DNA of 61,746 nt from CAYGTO01 sp964352815 (GCA_964352815.1 CAYGTO010000011.1:1-61746), one strand, 5' to 3'. Positions 40,788 to 50,533 are shown, numbered from the stretch's first letter. Program-made: numbers and translations. Notes: a model not told the origin generated them from the sequence alone.

Positions 40788-42107
40788 ATGGCTACAAAGA
40801 CACATAATCTCTCTCCTGCAGAACTCTCGAAATCCCTTATTGAAAAAGGCCGCAGCTATTACGTGCCGAACTATAAGCCGCGCGAGATGATCCTTGATCG
40901 CGGCCAAGGTGCGAGGTTGTGGGATTTGAACGGCAAAGAATACATTGATTTTGGTGCCGGCATTTCAGTGTGTAATTTAGGGCATGGTGATGAAGATTTG
41001 AAGGCAGCCCTGCACGCCCAGGCCGATAAGCTTTGGCATACGAGCAATATCTTTTTTACCCAGCCACCGATCGAGCTTGCAGAGTTTTTGGTGAACAATA
41101 TCGGCTGGGCTGAGCGGGTCTATTTCTGTAACTCGGGCGCGGAAGCGAATGAAGCGGCGATCAAGCTGGCGCGCAAATATGCTGCCGATAAAGGACGTCC
41201 ACCTGAGAGGCGCGAAATTGTGACCTTCACCGGCTCGTTCCATGGTCGGACGCTGGCGACGGTGACGGCGACGGCGCAGCCGAAATATCAGGAAGGGTTT
41301 GAGCCGCTGCCAGGCGGGTTCGTGTACTGCGAACATTTCAACGACGCGGATGCGATGCGTCGCTGCATTGAAGATGGCTCGTGCTGTATTTCCGATAAAA
41401 CCTGCGCGATTCTCGTTGAACCGGTGCAGGGCGAGGGCGGTGTGATGCCAGCCGATCCGGGGTTCCTAAAATATTTGCGTGAGCTGTGTGATGAGCTGGG
41501 TGCACTGCTTATTGTCGATGAAATCCAATGCGGCCTAGGCCGTACCGGAACCTTCACTGCGCATGAGCAGGATGAGATTCAACCTGATGTGATGACGCTG
41601 GCGAAGGCGCTCGGTGGCGGGCTGCCGATTGGCGCGATGGTCGTCGGTGACAAAGCTGCGGAAACGCTAGGCTTTGGCTCGCATGGCTCGACCTTTGGCG
41701 GGAACCCTGTGATGGCGGCCGTCGCGCTGGCAGCGGTGAAGAAACTTCATGATCCCGAGCTACTCAAAGGTGTGTTTGCAAAAGAGCAAAAAATCAAAGA
41801 GCGGTTGCAAGAAATCAACGAGAAGCTTGTGCTCTTTAAAGAGGTGCGCGGGCGCGGGTTGATGATTGGCGCCGAATTGCTCGAGCCGCATCATGGCAAA
41901 TCGCCAGAAATCAGTGAACTGGCGCGCAAGGCAGGCGTGCTCGCACTGGTGGCTGGGCCGAATGTGATGCGCTTGTTGCCGCCGCTGAACATCAGCAATG
42001 ATGAGATTGATGAAGGGATGAGCCGGCTTGAAAAAGCGCTTACCGAATTTGCGAGTAAAAAAAAACCTAACTTCTTCGCCAAAATAACCAAACTCTTTAA
42101 AAGCTAG
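40788..42107 (+). CDS. astC: Succinylornithine/acetylornithine-type aminotransferase
   Basis: In the AST pathway AstC transaminates succinylornithine to succinylglutamate semialdehyde. The 439-residue PLP enzyme shows FCNSGAEANEAAIKLAR, ILVEPVQGEGGV, IVDEIQCGLGRTG and the PLP-lysine block TLAKALGGGLPIGAM. AstC and ArgD are hard to separate by sequence; placement with astA, astD and astB argues for AstC. The in-frame ATG at 40788 gives the normal N-terminus. The C-terminus has a short Lys/Phe-rich extension. Confidence 0.88.
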   Translation: MATKTHNLSPAELSKSLIEKGRSYYVPNYKPREMILDRGQGARLWDLNGKEYIDFGAGISVCNLGHGDEDLKAALHAQADKLWHTSNIFFTQPPIELAEFLVNNIGWAERVYFCNSGAEANEAAIKLARKYAADKGRPPERREIVTFTGSFHGRTLATVTATAQPKYQEGFEPLPGGFVYCEHFNDADAMRRCIEDGSCCISDKTCAILVEPVQGEGGVMPADPGFLKYLRELCDELGALLIVDEIQCGLGRTGTFTAHEQDEIQPDVMTLAKALGGGLPIGAMVVGDKAAETLGFGSHGSTFGGNPVMAAVALAAVKKLHDPELLKGVFAKEQKIKERLQEINEKLVLFKEVRGRGLMIGAELLEPHHGKSPEISELARKAGVLALVAGPNVMRLLPPLNISNDEIDEGMSRLEKALTEFASKKKPNFFAKITKLFKS

Positions 42108-42134
42108 CGCGCGGCGCCGGCGACAGGGGCGACG

Positions 42135-42773
42135 ATGGAACGCTATCTTCCTTATCTTCAGTTCATTGATGAGCAGCATACGCATATGGTGCATTTGCTA
42201 GAGCAATGGTCTTTAATCAATTCAGGCAGCTACCATATCGATGGGCTCGCGCGGATGCACAAGGCGCTGTCAGACAATTTCTCCTGGTTGGTGAATGAGG
42301 GCGGCGGTGAGCTGGAGGCGATTGACCTTCCGCCGCTGATGGCGATTGATCGGCGTGGCGAAGAAGAAGCAATTCCGATGGGCCAGGCGCTGCGGGTGAG
42401 GAAGCGGCCTGACGCGCCGATGCAGGTGTGTCTAGCTGGGCATATGGATACTGTGTTTTCAAAGCAACACCCATTTCAGTCGGTTGATTTTCCTGAAGAA
42501 AATATCATGCATGGGCCTGGCGTTGCCGATATGAAGGGCGGCTTGCTCTGCATGCTGAAGGCGCTCGAAGCGCTCGAGCGTAGCCCGTGGGCGGAGCAAA
42601 TCGGCTGGGAGGTGGTGATCAATTCCGATGAGGAAATTGGCTCGCAAAGCTCGGATCATTTGCTGAAGGAAGCGGCGGAACGCAATCACTTTGGCTTGAT
42701 TTATGAGCCGACGCAGATGGATGGCTCCCATGCCGGTGCGCGCGCAAGGGAGCGGGGAATTTTACCTTTGTAA
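42135..42773 (+). CDS. M20 family hydrolase, N-terminal part (frameshifted)
   Basis: M20 metallohydrolases (ArgE, DapE, carboxypeptidase G2) cleave amide bonds of N-acylated amino acids. This frame gives the N-terminal catalytic part: LAGHMDTVF (His/Asp zinc ligands), MHGPGVADMKGG (bridging Asp), NSDEEIGS (general base and ligand Glu). It is then lost at a GCGCGCGC run (about 42737-42744) and stops at 42773. Removing two bases there would continue ...GNFTFVIKGVAAHAG into the next ORF. It lies 27 bp after astC. Confidence 0.82.
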   Translation: MERYLPYLQFIDEQHTHMVHLLEQWSLINSGSYHIDGLARMHKALSDNFSWLVNEGGGELEAIDLPPLMAIDRRGEEEAIPMGQALRVRKRPDAPMQVCLAGHMDTVFSKQHPFQSVDFPEENIMHGPGVADMKGGLLCMLKALEALERSPWAEQIGWEVVINSDEEIGSQSSDHLLKEAAERNHFGLIYEPTQMDGSHAGARARERGILPL

Positions 42774-42781
42774 TCAAAGGC

Positions 42782-43363
42782 GTGGCGGCCCATGCGGGGC
42801 GCGAGTTCGAGAAAGGCCGCAATGCGATTGTTGGTGCGTCGGCGCTCATTCAAGAAATCAACCGCTATAATGGCCAAAAAGAGGGTGTTACCTTCAATAT
42901 TGGCAAAATTGAGGGGGGAGGACCTCTGAATATGGTGCCTGATCTCGCCATATTTGGTCTTAATGTCCGGTTTTTGGATCAAAAAGACCGCGAATGGATC
43001 GAAAATGCCTTCAAAGAGGCGTTTAAGATGGTTGAAACGGCTAATCCAGACCTCTCCATCCATCAATATGGTGCTTTTACCCGCACACCGAAGCCGATGA
43101 AAGAGGATAATCAGCGTGTTTTTGATTTGGTAGCTCAGTGCGCCGAGCATTTACAGCAGACAATGGTCGTCAAACCCTCGGGTGGCTGCTGCGATGGCAA
43201 CAATCTCTACAGCTATGGCCTGCCGAATATTGATACGATGGGCGTGCGCGGCGGCTATATTCATTCGGATAAAGAGTTTGCGGAGCTTGATTCGCTCGCC
43301 GATCGCGCCAAACTCTCAGCACTCGTGCTGATGAAGGTGGCGAGTGGTGAGATAACATTGTGA
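42782..43363 (+). CDS. M20 family hydrolase, C-terminal part (frameshifted)
   Basis: Continuation of the same gene in a second frame: AAHAGREFEKGRNAI (dimerisation domain His), the lid domain, a C-terminal GGCCDGNNLYSYGLPN and the last zinc ligand in GYIHSDKEFAEL. Apart from the 2-bp shift all M20 catalytic residues are present, so the break is recent or an assembly error. In the AST operon it is a candidate to replace AstE (succinylglutamate desuccinylase), which is not in the window. Confidence 0.82.
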   Translation: MAAHAGREFEKGRNAIVGASALIQEINRYNGQKEGVTFNIGKIEGGGPLNMVPDLAIFGLNVRFLDQKDREWIENAFKEAFKMVETANPDLSIHQYGAFTRTPKPMKEDNQRVFDLVAQCAEHLQQTMVVKPSGGCCDGNNLYSYGLPNIDTMGVRGGYIHSDKEFAELDSLADRAKLSALVLMKVASGEITL

Positions 43364-43369
43364 GGATTC

Positions 43370-44392
43370 GTGCTAATACGACCCGTTACACTTGATGATA
43401 AGGATGCTGTGTTGACGCTGGCGAAGGCGGCAAGCATCGGCATGACCTCGCTGCCAGCGGATGAAGAGGTGTTGATCGATAAGATCACCCGTTCGGTGAA
43501 GAGTTTCGATGGCGCGCCTGATTATCCGCAAGGCGAGGCGTTTCTGTTTGTGCTGGAGGAAGAGGGCAAGGTGGTCGGGACCACGGGGATCAAAGCGCAT
43601 GTCGGGCTAACCCAGCCTTTTTATTCCTATAAGCTGATCACCATCACGCAAACGCATAGCCCGATGAACATCTATTCGAAGCACCAAATGCTGCAGGTGA
43701 CGAATGATTTGACCGGCGCGAGTGAGATTGGCTCACTCTATTTATTGCCTGAGGCACGTGGTGGCGGTCGGGGCAAGCTGCTTTCGCGCTGCCGCTTTCT
43801 GTTTATGGCGGAATTTTCGGATTATTTTGATGAAAAGGTCATTGCGGAAATGCGTGGTATCAACGATCGCCAGCAGCATGCACCGTTTTACAATTCGCTC
43901 GCCAAACACTTCTTTATGTTCGATTTTGCTGAGGCAGATTATATTAACGCGACTCAAGGGAACCAATTCATTGCCGATTTAATGCCAAAATATCCGATTT
44001 ATGTGAGTTTGCTGCCGGAAGAGGCGCAGGAAGCGATTGGCGCGCCGCACCCTTCCTCAGCGCCGGCAAAAAAGCTGCTGGAAAAAGAGGGCTTTAGCTT
44101 CCAAGGCTATCTCGATGTGTTTGATGGTGGACCAACGATGGAGGCGAAGCGTGAGCATATTCATACGATTCAGCAGAGCCAGAAAGTCAAGGTCGGTAAG
44201 ATCACGGATAAGGTGAGTGACGACCCGCGGGCGTTGCATCGTATGATCTGCACCACCGATTTCAAGGACTGGCGCGCGACGCTGGGGACGGTGTTGCTTG
44301 AAGGTGGCGAGCTGAAAATCTCGGAAGCATTGGCGGAAACGCTATCCATTTCGATAGGAGATGAGGTGCGGATCGCGCCAGACCATCGCTAA
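43370..44392 (+). CDS. astA: Arginine N-succinyltransferase
   Basis: AstA transfers succinyl from succinyl-CoA to arginine, the first step of the AST pathway. The 340-residue GNAT-like protein begins LIRPVTLDDKDAVLTLA, and has GLTQPFYSYKL, the conserved EIGSLYLLPEARGGG with the acetyl-CoA loop, and LFMAEF. Start GTG at 43370 with GAGG 4 bases before. It follows the M20 gene by 6 bp and is clearly in the same operon. Confidence 0.95.
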   Translation: MLIRPVTLDDKDAVLTLAKAASIGMTSLPADEEVLIDKITRSVKSFDGAPDYPQGEAFLFVLEEEGKVVGTTGIKAHVGLTQPFYSYKLITITQTHSPMNIYSKHQMLQVTNDLTGASEIGSLYLLPEARGGGRGKLLSRCRFLFMAEFSDYFDEKVIAEMRGINDRQQHAPFYNSLAKHFFMFDFAEADYINATQGNQFIADLMPKYPIYVSLLPEEAQEAIGAPHPSSAPAKKLLEKEGFSFQGYLDVFDGGPTMEAKREHIHTIQQSQKVKVGKITDKVSDDPRALHRMICTTDFKDWRATLGTVLLEGGELKISEALAETLSISIGDEVRIAPDHR

Positions 44393-44440
44393 GAATGCGA
44401 ATCGCTTGCATTTATATGGGTGAGGCACTACATTCTCTCT

Positions 44441-44854
44441 ATGACACGATTTCACGCATTATTTTCATTATATATCAGTGCTCTGGCGCTTTTTGTTGCA
44501 TCAATGCCACATGCGTTGGCTGACGATAGTCGGCCTGACCATTATGAGCGTGTGATTCCTGCAACAGTAGATGCGGCGCAGTCGGAAATGGCGCGTTATA
44601 CCGCTTTAATGGCTCAAAAAACCTCTGAAAAAGACTATGATGCTGTGCACCAGGCAAGTTATGGTCTTGAGGGCGCTATTTTAAAGCTCAAAACTCAAGA
44701 AAACCTATCTGAAGAAGAGAAAACGGGTCTTGAGCAGATTGAAATGCTCACCGAACTTGTCCATCATGCGTCTGAATACGAGAAATTCGACAAGGTAGAC
44801 CGCTACATGCCAAAGCTAGAGCAAGCGACGCGCGACTATCTCGGCGCCGAATAG
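44441..44854 (+). CDS. Small exported helical protein (DUF6746-like)
   Basis: 137 residues with an N-terminal signal peptide (hydrophobic LYISALALFVASM, cleavage likely after ALA) followed by DDSRPDHYERVIP and a bundle of amphipathic helices with TSEKDYDAVHQASYGLEGAI. The RPDHYE start and helical pattern resemble DUF6746 proteins, by memory. Probably periplasmic. The gene sits between astA and astD, but a role in arginine use is not shown. Confidence 0.65.
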   Translation: MTRFHALFSLYISALALFVASMPHALADDSRPDHYERVIPATVDAAQSEMARYTALMAQKTSEKDYDAVHQASYGLEGAILKLKTQENLSEEEKTGLEQIEMLTELVHHASEYEKFDKVDRYMPKLEQATRDYLGAE

Positions 44855-44936
44855 TTTTCCACATTTCATCACCCTTGGACGGATTCACCTAGCCAAATTA
44901 GGCTAAGCCCCCTATTTTTATCAAAAAGGAGGCGTG

Positions 44937-46400
44937 ATGCAGTATATTCAAGGACAGTGGGTTGAGGGTCAAGCGGTAGTGCTGATCTCAGAGAATCCAG
45001 CCACGGGCGAAAAAGTCTGGCAGGGCAAGGAAGCGAGCGCGGCGCAGGTGGAGCAGGCGGTCCAGGCGGCGCATGACGCGTTTGAGGGATGGGCGCTGAC
45101 GCCGTTTGAGGAACGCGCCGCTATCTTGCAGAAATATGCGGATTATTGCGAGGCGCACCGTGATAATATCATTGAGATACTATGCCGCGAGGGCGGAAAA
45201 ATCCGCTGGGATGCGGCGGGGGAGGCAGGTGCGGTGATTGGCAAGCTGAACGCCTCGCTGAACGCCTATGCAGAGCGCACGCCGAGTAGATCAACGGAGC
45301 TGAATGGGGTGAGCGCCTCACTGCGCCACAAGCCGCATGGGGTGATGGCGGTGTTTGGGCCGTATAATTTCCCGATGCATATTCCGGGCGGCCATATTAT
45401 TCCCGCGCTGCTTGCAGGAAACACGGTTGTTTTCAAACCGAGCGAGCTGGTGCCGGCGGGCGGCGAATGGCTGGTGAAAGCGCTCGAACAGGCGGGAGTT
45501 CCAGCGGGCGTGGTAAATCTAGTGCAGGGCTCGCGCCCGGTAGGCGAGGCGCTGGCGAAGGCGAAGATTCAAGGTCTATTGTTCACTGGAAGTTCCGCCA
45601 CCGGAACGCTATTGCATAAGCAATTTGCCGGTCGGCCGGAAGTGCTGCTTGCGCTCGAGTTGGGAGGCAATAACCCACTGATTATCAGCAAGGTTTCTGA
45701 CCTGTCTGCCACAGCGTATGAGGTGGTGCAATCGGCCTATATGAGTGCTGGCCAGCGCTGTACCTGCGCGCGGCGCTTGATTGTGGTTGAGGAAACCACG
45801 CCTGATGGCTTTGTTGAGCATCTGGCAGAGATGGTGCGCTCGATTACGGTCGGGCCTTACACGCAGGAGCCTGAGCCCTATATGGGGCCGCTGATTCATC
45901 GCAAGGAAGTGGATCGCGCGCTGAACATGCAGGAAACGCTGCACAAAGCAGGGGCCGAGCTGCTTGTGGAAGGCAAAGCGCTTGATGCGCAGCGGCCGTT
46001 CCTCTCGCCTGGCTTGATCGATGTCACCGCGCTCTATCATGCTGGAAAGCTGCCTGATGAGGAAGTGTTCGGCCCGCAGCTCAAGCTCATCCGCGTGAAA
46101 ACGCTTGAGGAAGCGGTGCGGGTGGCGAATGATACATCCTTCGGGCTGAGTAGCGCCATATTCACGGATGATGCAGCTGAATATCAATATGTTAGCGAGC
46201 ATTTACGCGCGGGACTGATCAATTGGAACAAAGCTACCACCGGCGCGTCGGGCATGGCACCGTTTGGCGGATGTGGCTTGAGCGGAAACCACCGCCCGGC
46301 TGGGTTTTATGCGGCGGACTACTGCGCCTATCCAGTCGCCTCGATGGAGCAAGAGAAGCTCACGCTTCCTGAAAAGAGCGCCCCTGGGATTACGGTATGA
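44937..46400 (+). CDS. astD: Succinylglutamate-semialdehyde dehydrogenase
   Basis: AstD oxidises succinylglutamate semialdehyde to succinylglutamate with NAD. The 487-residue aldehyde dehydrogenase has FGPYNFPMHIPGGHI, LFTGSSATG, the Glu motif LELGGNNPLII and the catalytic-Cys block SAGQRCTCARR. ATG 44937 is preceded by AAGGAGG at ideal distance; the GTG three bases before is too close to it. Stop overlaps astB by 4 bases. Confidence 0.95.
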   Translation: MQYIQGQWVEGQAVVLISENPATGEKVWQGKEASAAQVEQAVQAAHDAFEGWALTPFEERAAILQKYADYCEAHRDNIIEILCREGGKIRWDAAGEAGAVIGKLNASLNAYAERTPSRSTELNGVSASLRHKPHGVMAVFGPYNFPMHIPGGHIIPALLAGNTVVFKPSELVPAGGEWLVKALEQAGVPAGVVNLVQGSRPVGEALAKAKIQGLLFTGSSATGTLLHKQFAGRPEVLLALELGGNNPLIISKVSDLSATAYEVVQSAYMSAGQRCTCARRLIVVEETTPDGFVEHLAEMVRSITVGPYTQEPEPYMGPLIHRKEVDRALNMQETLHKAGAELLVEGKALDAQRPFLSPGLIDVTALYHAGKLPDEEVFGPQLKLIRVKTLEEAVRVANDTSFGLSSAIFTDDAAEYQYVSEHLRAGLINWNKATTGASGMAPFGGCGLSGNHRPAGFYAADYCAYPVASMEQEKLTLPEKSAPGITV

Positions 46401-47725
46401 CAGCACGAAACGTGCAGGAAATCCAGCTAGACGGGCTGGTCGGGCCATCCCATCACTATGCTGGCTTGTCTAGCGGGAACATTGCTTCGGCAAAGAATGC
46501 GGCGTCGATCTCAAACCCGCGAGAAGCTGCGCTGCAGGGGCTCAAAAAAATGCAATATGTGGCTAGCCTTGGTGTGCCACAAATGGTCATGCCGCCGGTG
46601 ATGCATGAGGTGTTTTCCCTGCTGCGCGTTTATGGGTTCAGCGGCAGTGAGCCGGCGATGCTGGAGGCCGCCTATCAGCACGCGCCAAGCCTGCTGGCGT
46701 CAGTGTTTTCTGCCGCGAGCATGTGGACGGCGAATGCGGCGACGATCACTGCTTCGGCCGATAGCGCCGATGGTAAGGTGCATGTGACGCCCGCCAATCT
46801 GGTCAGTAAGTTGCACCGCTCACAAGAGGTGAATCATACGGCTGCCATGCTGAAAACATTGTTTCCTGGGGAGCAGTTTGTACACCACCCTGCCGCGCCC
46901 TCGAGCACGGGGGCGGGGGATGAAGGCGCGGCGAATCATATGCGGCTATGCAAAAACTATAACGAGTCCGGAATAAATATCTTTGTCTATGGCATGGAAG
47001 ATCATCAGCCTATTGAAAATACATGCTATTTTCCACGTCAGCATAAGGCAGTATGTGAAATGATTGCGCGTCAGCATGGGTGGCGAGACGGGCAGTTTTT
47101 CTTGCTGAAACAATCGCCACACGCCGTGGATGCAGGCGTGTTTCATAATGATGTGATCGCGCTCAGCTCACGCAATGTCATGGTGTATCATGCGCGCGCC
47201 TATACGCCGGAAAGCCTTGAAAGGCTGCAGGAAATCGAACTGTTGGGCAAAGCGTGGCCGCTCACGCTACGCTGCGTAAGTGATGATGAGCTGTCGCTTG
47301 AGGATGCGGTGGCCACCTATTTCTTTAATTCTCAGCTGGTTGAAGTAGATGACGCTATCCATATTATCGCGCCGAGTGAGTGTGAGGCGCATGATAAGGC
47401 ACGCATTCTGTTCGATCGGCTGGTACAAGAAGACAATCCGATCGCGAATGTGAGCTATCTGAACCTGCGCGAAAGCATGAAAAATGGCGGCGGTCCTGCA
47501 TGTTTACGCCTGCGTGTGCCAGTCACCAAGGACGAGCTCGCATGTGTGTATCAGCCGGCGATAATGAATGACGCCCTCTATGGTAGGCTTACCAGCTGGG
47601 TTGAACGCCATTACCGCGACCGCCTCACCGTCAAAGATCTGCAGGATATTGGTTTTTATAGAGAAACTATGGAGGCGGCTCAGGCGCTTTCCGAGCATAT
47701 GGCTCTGCCGCATTACCCTGGGTGA
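46397..47725 (+). CDS. astB: N-succinylarginine dihydrolase
   Basis: AstB hydrolyses succinylarginine to succinylornithine, ammonia and CO2. The 442-residue amidinotransferase-fold enzyme begins VQEIQLDGLVGPSHHYAGLSSGN, has HAPSLL, GDEGAANHMRLC, and the C-terminal LNLRESMKNGGGPACLRLRVP with the catalytic Cys. ATGA overlap with astD. With astC, astA and astD only astE is missing from the classical five-step set. Confidence 0.96.
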   Translation: MTARNVQEIQLDGLVGPSHHYAGLSSGNIASAKNAASISNPREAALQGLKKMQYVASLGVPQMVMPPVMHEVFSLLRVYGFSGSEPAMLEAAYQHAPSLLASVFSAASMWTANAATITASADSADGKVHVTPANLVSKLHRSQEVNHTAAMLKTLFPGEQFVHHPAAPSSTGAGDEGAANHMRLCKNYNESGINIFVYGMEDHQPIENTCYFPRQHKAVCEMIARQHGWRDGQFFLLKQSPHAVDAGVFHNDVIALSSRNVMVYHARAYTPESLERLQEIELLGKAWPLTLRCVSDDELSLEDAVATYFFNSQLVEVDDAIHIIAPSECEAHDKARILFDRLVQEDNPIANVSYLNLRESMKNGGGPACLRLRVPVTKDELACVYQPAIMNDALYGRLTSWVERHYRDRLTVKDLQDIGFYRETMEAAQALSEHMALPHYPG

Positions 47726-47837
47726 TGTGCACCTAATTATGTGAATGTCATAAATAGTTCACGCAGCAAATGCGGCGCTTATGCTACGATAACACTTGAA
47801 AAATAGCCAAAATGTTGTATTGAAGCAACAGAGGAAG

Positions 47838-48395
47838 ATGGGTGTGGAGATGACAAATTTTACAAAGATCTTTTCAACGTTCCGGCATGATGAATCTGGC
47901 GCAACAGTAATTGAATTTTCACTGGTTGCGGCCACAGTATTCCTGCTCGTGTTTGGCGTGCTCGAATTTTCGCTGATCTTTTTTACTAAAAGTTTGCTTG
48001 AATCGGCAACCGATAAGGTAGCCCGACTTGGCCGTACCGGCACGATTTATGCGGGTTTCAATCAATCTAGCACCACGGATCGTGTGGCCTTCCTCTATGA
48101 AGAAATTCTTGATCGTACCTATGGGTTGATTCGTGAAGAGAACCTGACGATTAGCACGCAAACCTATGCAAGTTATGATCAAGTCAACCTGCTTACTGCG
48201 ACGCCAAGCGAGGCGATTGACCCGAACACGGGAGCACCCCGTGCCGGCGCGTTCGGTGCAGGTTCGGACGTGATTCTCTACCAAGTAACATACGAATATC
48301 CGGTGATTACCCCCATTTTATCTTCGATTATTGGCGATCAAGACGGCAATCTTGCGTTGACTGCGTCATTAGTCGCGGTAAACGAAGCCTTTTAA
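47838..48395 (+). CDS. TadE-like pseudopilin-type protein
   Basis: 185 residues. A short cytoplasmic start with FRHDESGATVIEFSLVAATVFLLVFGVLEF gives the TadE cleavage/transmembrane motif (Gly-Ala before a hydrophobic stretch with Glu). The rest is extracytoplasmic. A TTG start lies further upstream, but GAGG before ATG 47838 decides for it; ATG 47850 is also possible. First of three TadE/TadG-type genes in a row. Confidence 0.85.
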   Translation: MGVEMTNFTKIFSTFRHDESGATVIEFSLVAATVFLLVFGVLEFSLIFFTKSLLESATDKVARLGRTGTIYAGFNQSSTTDRVAFLYEEILDRTYGLIREENLTISTQTYASYDQVNLLTATPSEAIDPNTGAPRAGAFGAGSDVILYQVTYEYPVITPILSSIIGDQDGNLALTASLVAVNEAF

Positions 48396-48405
48396 GGAAT
48401 TATCT

Positions 48406-48996
48406 ATGCGTTCTGCGCCATTTTCATCCTTTCGCTCACATCAAGATGGCATCGCGCTGTTTGAATTCGTACTCGTTTTGCCCTTGTTATTGCTATTGCT
48501 ATTTGGCGGCATTGAAATGTCGCGCTTGATTTTGGCCCATCAGCAGGTGGATAAGACGGGCAATCAAATGGCGGACTTAGTGACCCGCTCCGCCGCGATT
48601 AGCCGCAGCGACTTGGATGATATTACAAGCGTTCTGCCGCAATTGATCGATAATTACGAGCAAGGGCGCGGACAGGTGATTTTTACCATTGTAGAATGCC
48701 AAAACCCTGCAGGGTGCAGTGCCGGCGTGAACCCAGTCATTGTCGATCAATATGCGACAGGCGGCAGCTTAGGAAGCGCCAGCCAGCTAGGCGGCATTGG
48801 CGCGCGTCCCAATCTTTCCGCGCTTGAGCTACAATCGGGCCAACGTGCGGTTAGCGCAGAGGTGTATCTGCTTTATGATGCGAGTTTTGCGGATTTGCTG
48901 GCCTCGTTCGGCTTTGCCTTTTTGAACAGTAATGAGCTGCTCTATAAGCGCGCGATTATGAAGCCGCGCCAAGGCGGTCTCGCCCAATTTACGTGA
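48406..48996 (+). CDS. TadE/TadF-like protein
   Basis: 196 residues with RSHQDGIALFEFVLVLPLLLLLLFGGIEMSR, the same Gly + hydrophobic + Glu arrangement as TadE, and a soluble C-terminal domain with one Cys pair (ECQNPAGC). It follows the first TadE gene by 10 bp and precedes tadG by 7 bp. Role in Flp/Tad pilus assembly is known for the family; no tad secretion genes are in the window. Confidence 0.83.
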   Translation: MRSAPFSSFRSHQDGIALFEFVLVLPLLLLLLFGGIEMSRLILAHQQVDKTGNQMADLVTRSAAISRSDLDDITSVLPQLIDNYEQGRGQVIFTIVECQNPAGCSAGVNPVIVDQYATGGSLGSASQLGGIGARPNLSALELQSGQRAVSAEVYLLYDASFADLLASFGFAFLNSNELLYKRAIMKPRQGGLAQFT

Positions 48997-49003
48997 GGAT
49001 AGG

Positions 49004-50428
49004 ATGCTTCAGTACCTTCATCGATGGAAGCGAGAAGAGCACGGAAGCGTGCTGATTTTTGTCGCCGTAGCGGCATTTGTCTTACTGATTGTCACCGGGC
49101 TTTCGATCGATATGGCGCGGACCATGCTGGTGCGCTCGAAAATTATCACAGCGATCGATGCAGCGGCGTTAGCGGCAGCGTCAGTGGCGCGCACGCAAGA
49201 TGTGACGCGTGTGGCGAATGGATTCTTTGAAGCGAATTTTCCGATGAATTACCTCGGCACCACGCTTAATCCGCTGCAAATCATGGCGTTTGATGAGGCG
49301 GGCAATGTGCTGTCCGTGACCGACCCGGCGCAGATGGCCGCCGCGACGCGCTTAAACGTGCAGGTGACCGGCATCATGCCCAGCTCGATCATGAGCATCG
49401 TGGGCGTCAACGATGTTGAGATCGCGACGGAATCTGAGGTGCTGCTAGGGCGTAGCCGCGAAGTCGAAATTGCTATGACCATGGATATTTCAGGTAGTAT
49501 GTGCCGCGCTGCAAATGCGTCGGCGACTGTCTGTGCTGTGTCGAACACGCGGCTGGACGCGCTCAAAGCAACGGCGCGGACTTTTGTGCAAGGATTGACT
49601 GCAGGGGGCGGCACGCTCGACAATGCGTATGTTACCTTGCTTCCGTATAATTTGCATGTGAACCGTCCGGGGCGAAGTTATGATTTTTCCGATAATCGCC
49701 GCACGTATGAATTTTCACCGGCAGAATTGCGCGACATTGCAAACAGTACGAATAATAGCTTCTACAGTGAGTTAGCCGACCGGTGTGAAGACCCAACGGT
49801 TGCAGGGGCGCCAGACAGTGCAGTGGGTCAGCGTTTGTGCGCGCATGCACAAGATGATCGGATGAGCCGGCTCCATCCCGATTTTCGCGACTTAACCCCA
49901 TTCACAGATAACCTTTCGCGCTTAGTGAGCGATATCAACGCGTTGGATGCGGTGGGCGGTACGGACATCGGGTATGCGATGCGTGAAACTGAGCGGGCGA
50001 TTGACCCGGCGAATGCGGGCCAATTCAGCCACACGATCACGCCGTCAGCCTTTAACGACCCGGATGTCGTCAAAATCGTGATTCTAATGACCGATGGCTA
50101 TAATCAGCGCTGTTTCGACTATCCGGCATTTGACTCGAGCCTGCGTTTGCCAGACGGCCCGGCAAACGAGAATGACTGTGTGCGTGCGAATAGCAATGCT
50201 GACAATGCGACACGCCAAGCCTGTCAAAGCTTAGCGGATGAGGGGGTGAATATTTTTGCAATCTCTTTCGCGCAAGGCTCTGACGCACGTTCGCAGAACG
50301 CAAAAAACATCCTGCGTGACTGCGCCACTCGGCCCATTTTTTACTTTGACGCACCCGACGCCCCAGCGCTCCAAGAGGCGTTCACACAGATCTCGAACTT
50401 CCTAAATGATTTGCGCATTGTGCGCTAG
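49004..50428 (+). CDS. TadG-like protein with von Willebrand A domain
   Basis: 474 residues. N-terminal EEHGSVLIFVAVAAFVLLIVTG forms the TadG membrane helix, DMARTMLVRSKIITAIDAAALAAA follows, and from about residue 150 a VWA domain with MTMDISGSM, the metal-site DXSXS, and a second motif LMTDGYNQ. Likely periplasmic, connecting the Tad apparatus or adhesion to metal-dependent binding. TadG proteins often follow TadE/F, as here. Confidence 0.88.
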   Translation: MLQYLHRWKREEHGSVLIFVAVAAFVLLIVTGLSIDMARTMLVRSKIITAIDAAALAAASVARTQDVTRVANGFFEANFPMNYLGTTLNPLQIMAFDEAGNVLSVTDPAQMAAATRLNVQVTGIMPSSIMSIVGVNDVEIATESEVLLGRSREVEIAMTMDISGSMCRAANASATVCAVSNTRLDALKATARTFVQGLTAGGGTLDNAYVTLLPYNLHVNRPGRSYDFSDNRRTYEFSPAELRDIANSTNNSFYSELADRCEDPTVAGAPDSAVGQRLCAHAQDDRMSRLHPDFRDLTPFTDNLSRLVSDINALDAVGGTDIGYAMRETERAIDPANAGQFSHTITPSAFNDPDVVKIVILMTDGYNQRCFDYPAFDSSLRLPDGPANENDCVRANSNADNATRQACQSLADEGVNIFAISFAQGSDARSQNAKNILRDCATRPIFYFDAPDAPALQEAFTQISNFLNDLRIVR

Positions 50429-50533
50429 GCTCTGTGCTTCGCCGCACTCTATAATCCTTCCAGATAACACTCGCCTTCATGCAGGATTTGTGGCATGATG
50501 CGCGTATAAAAATAACAAGAAAGTGGGAGTGCT

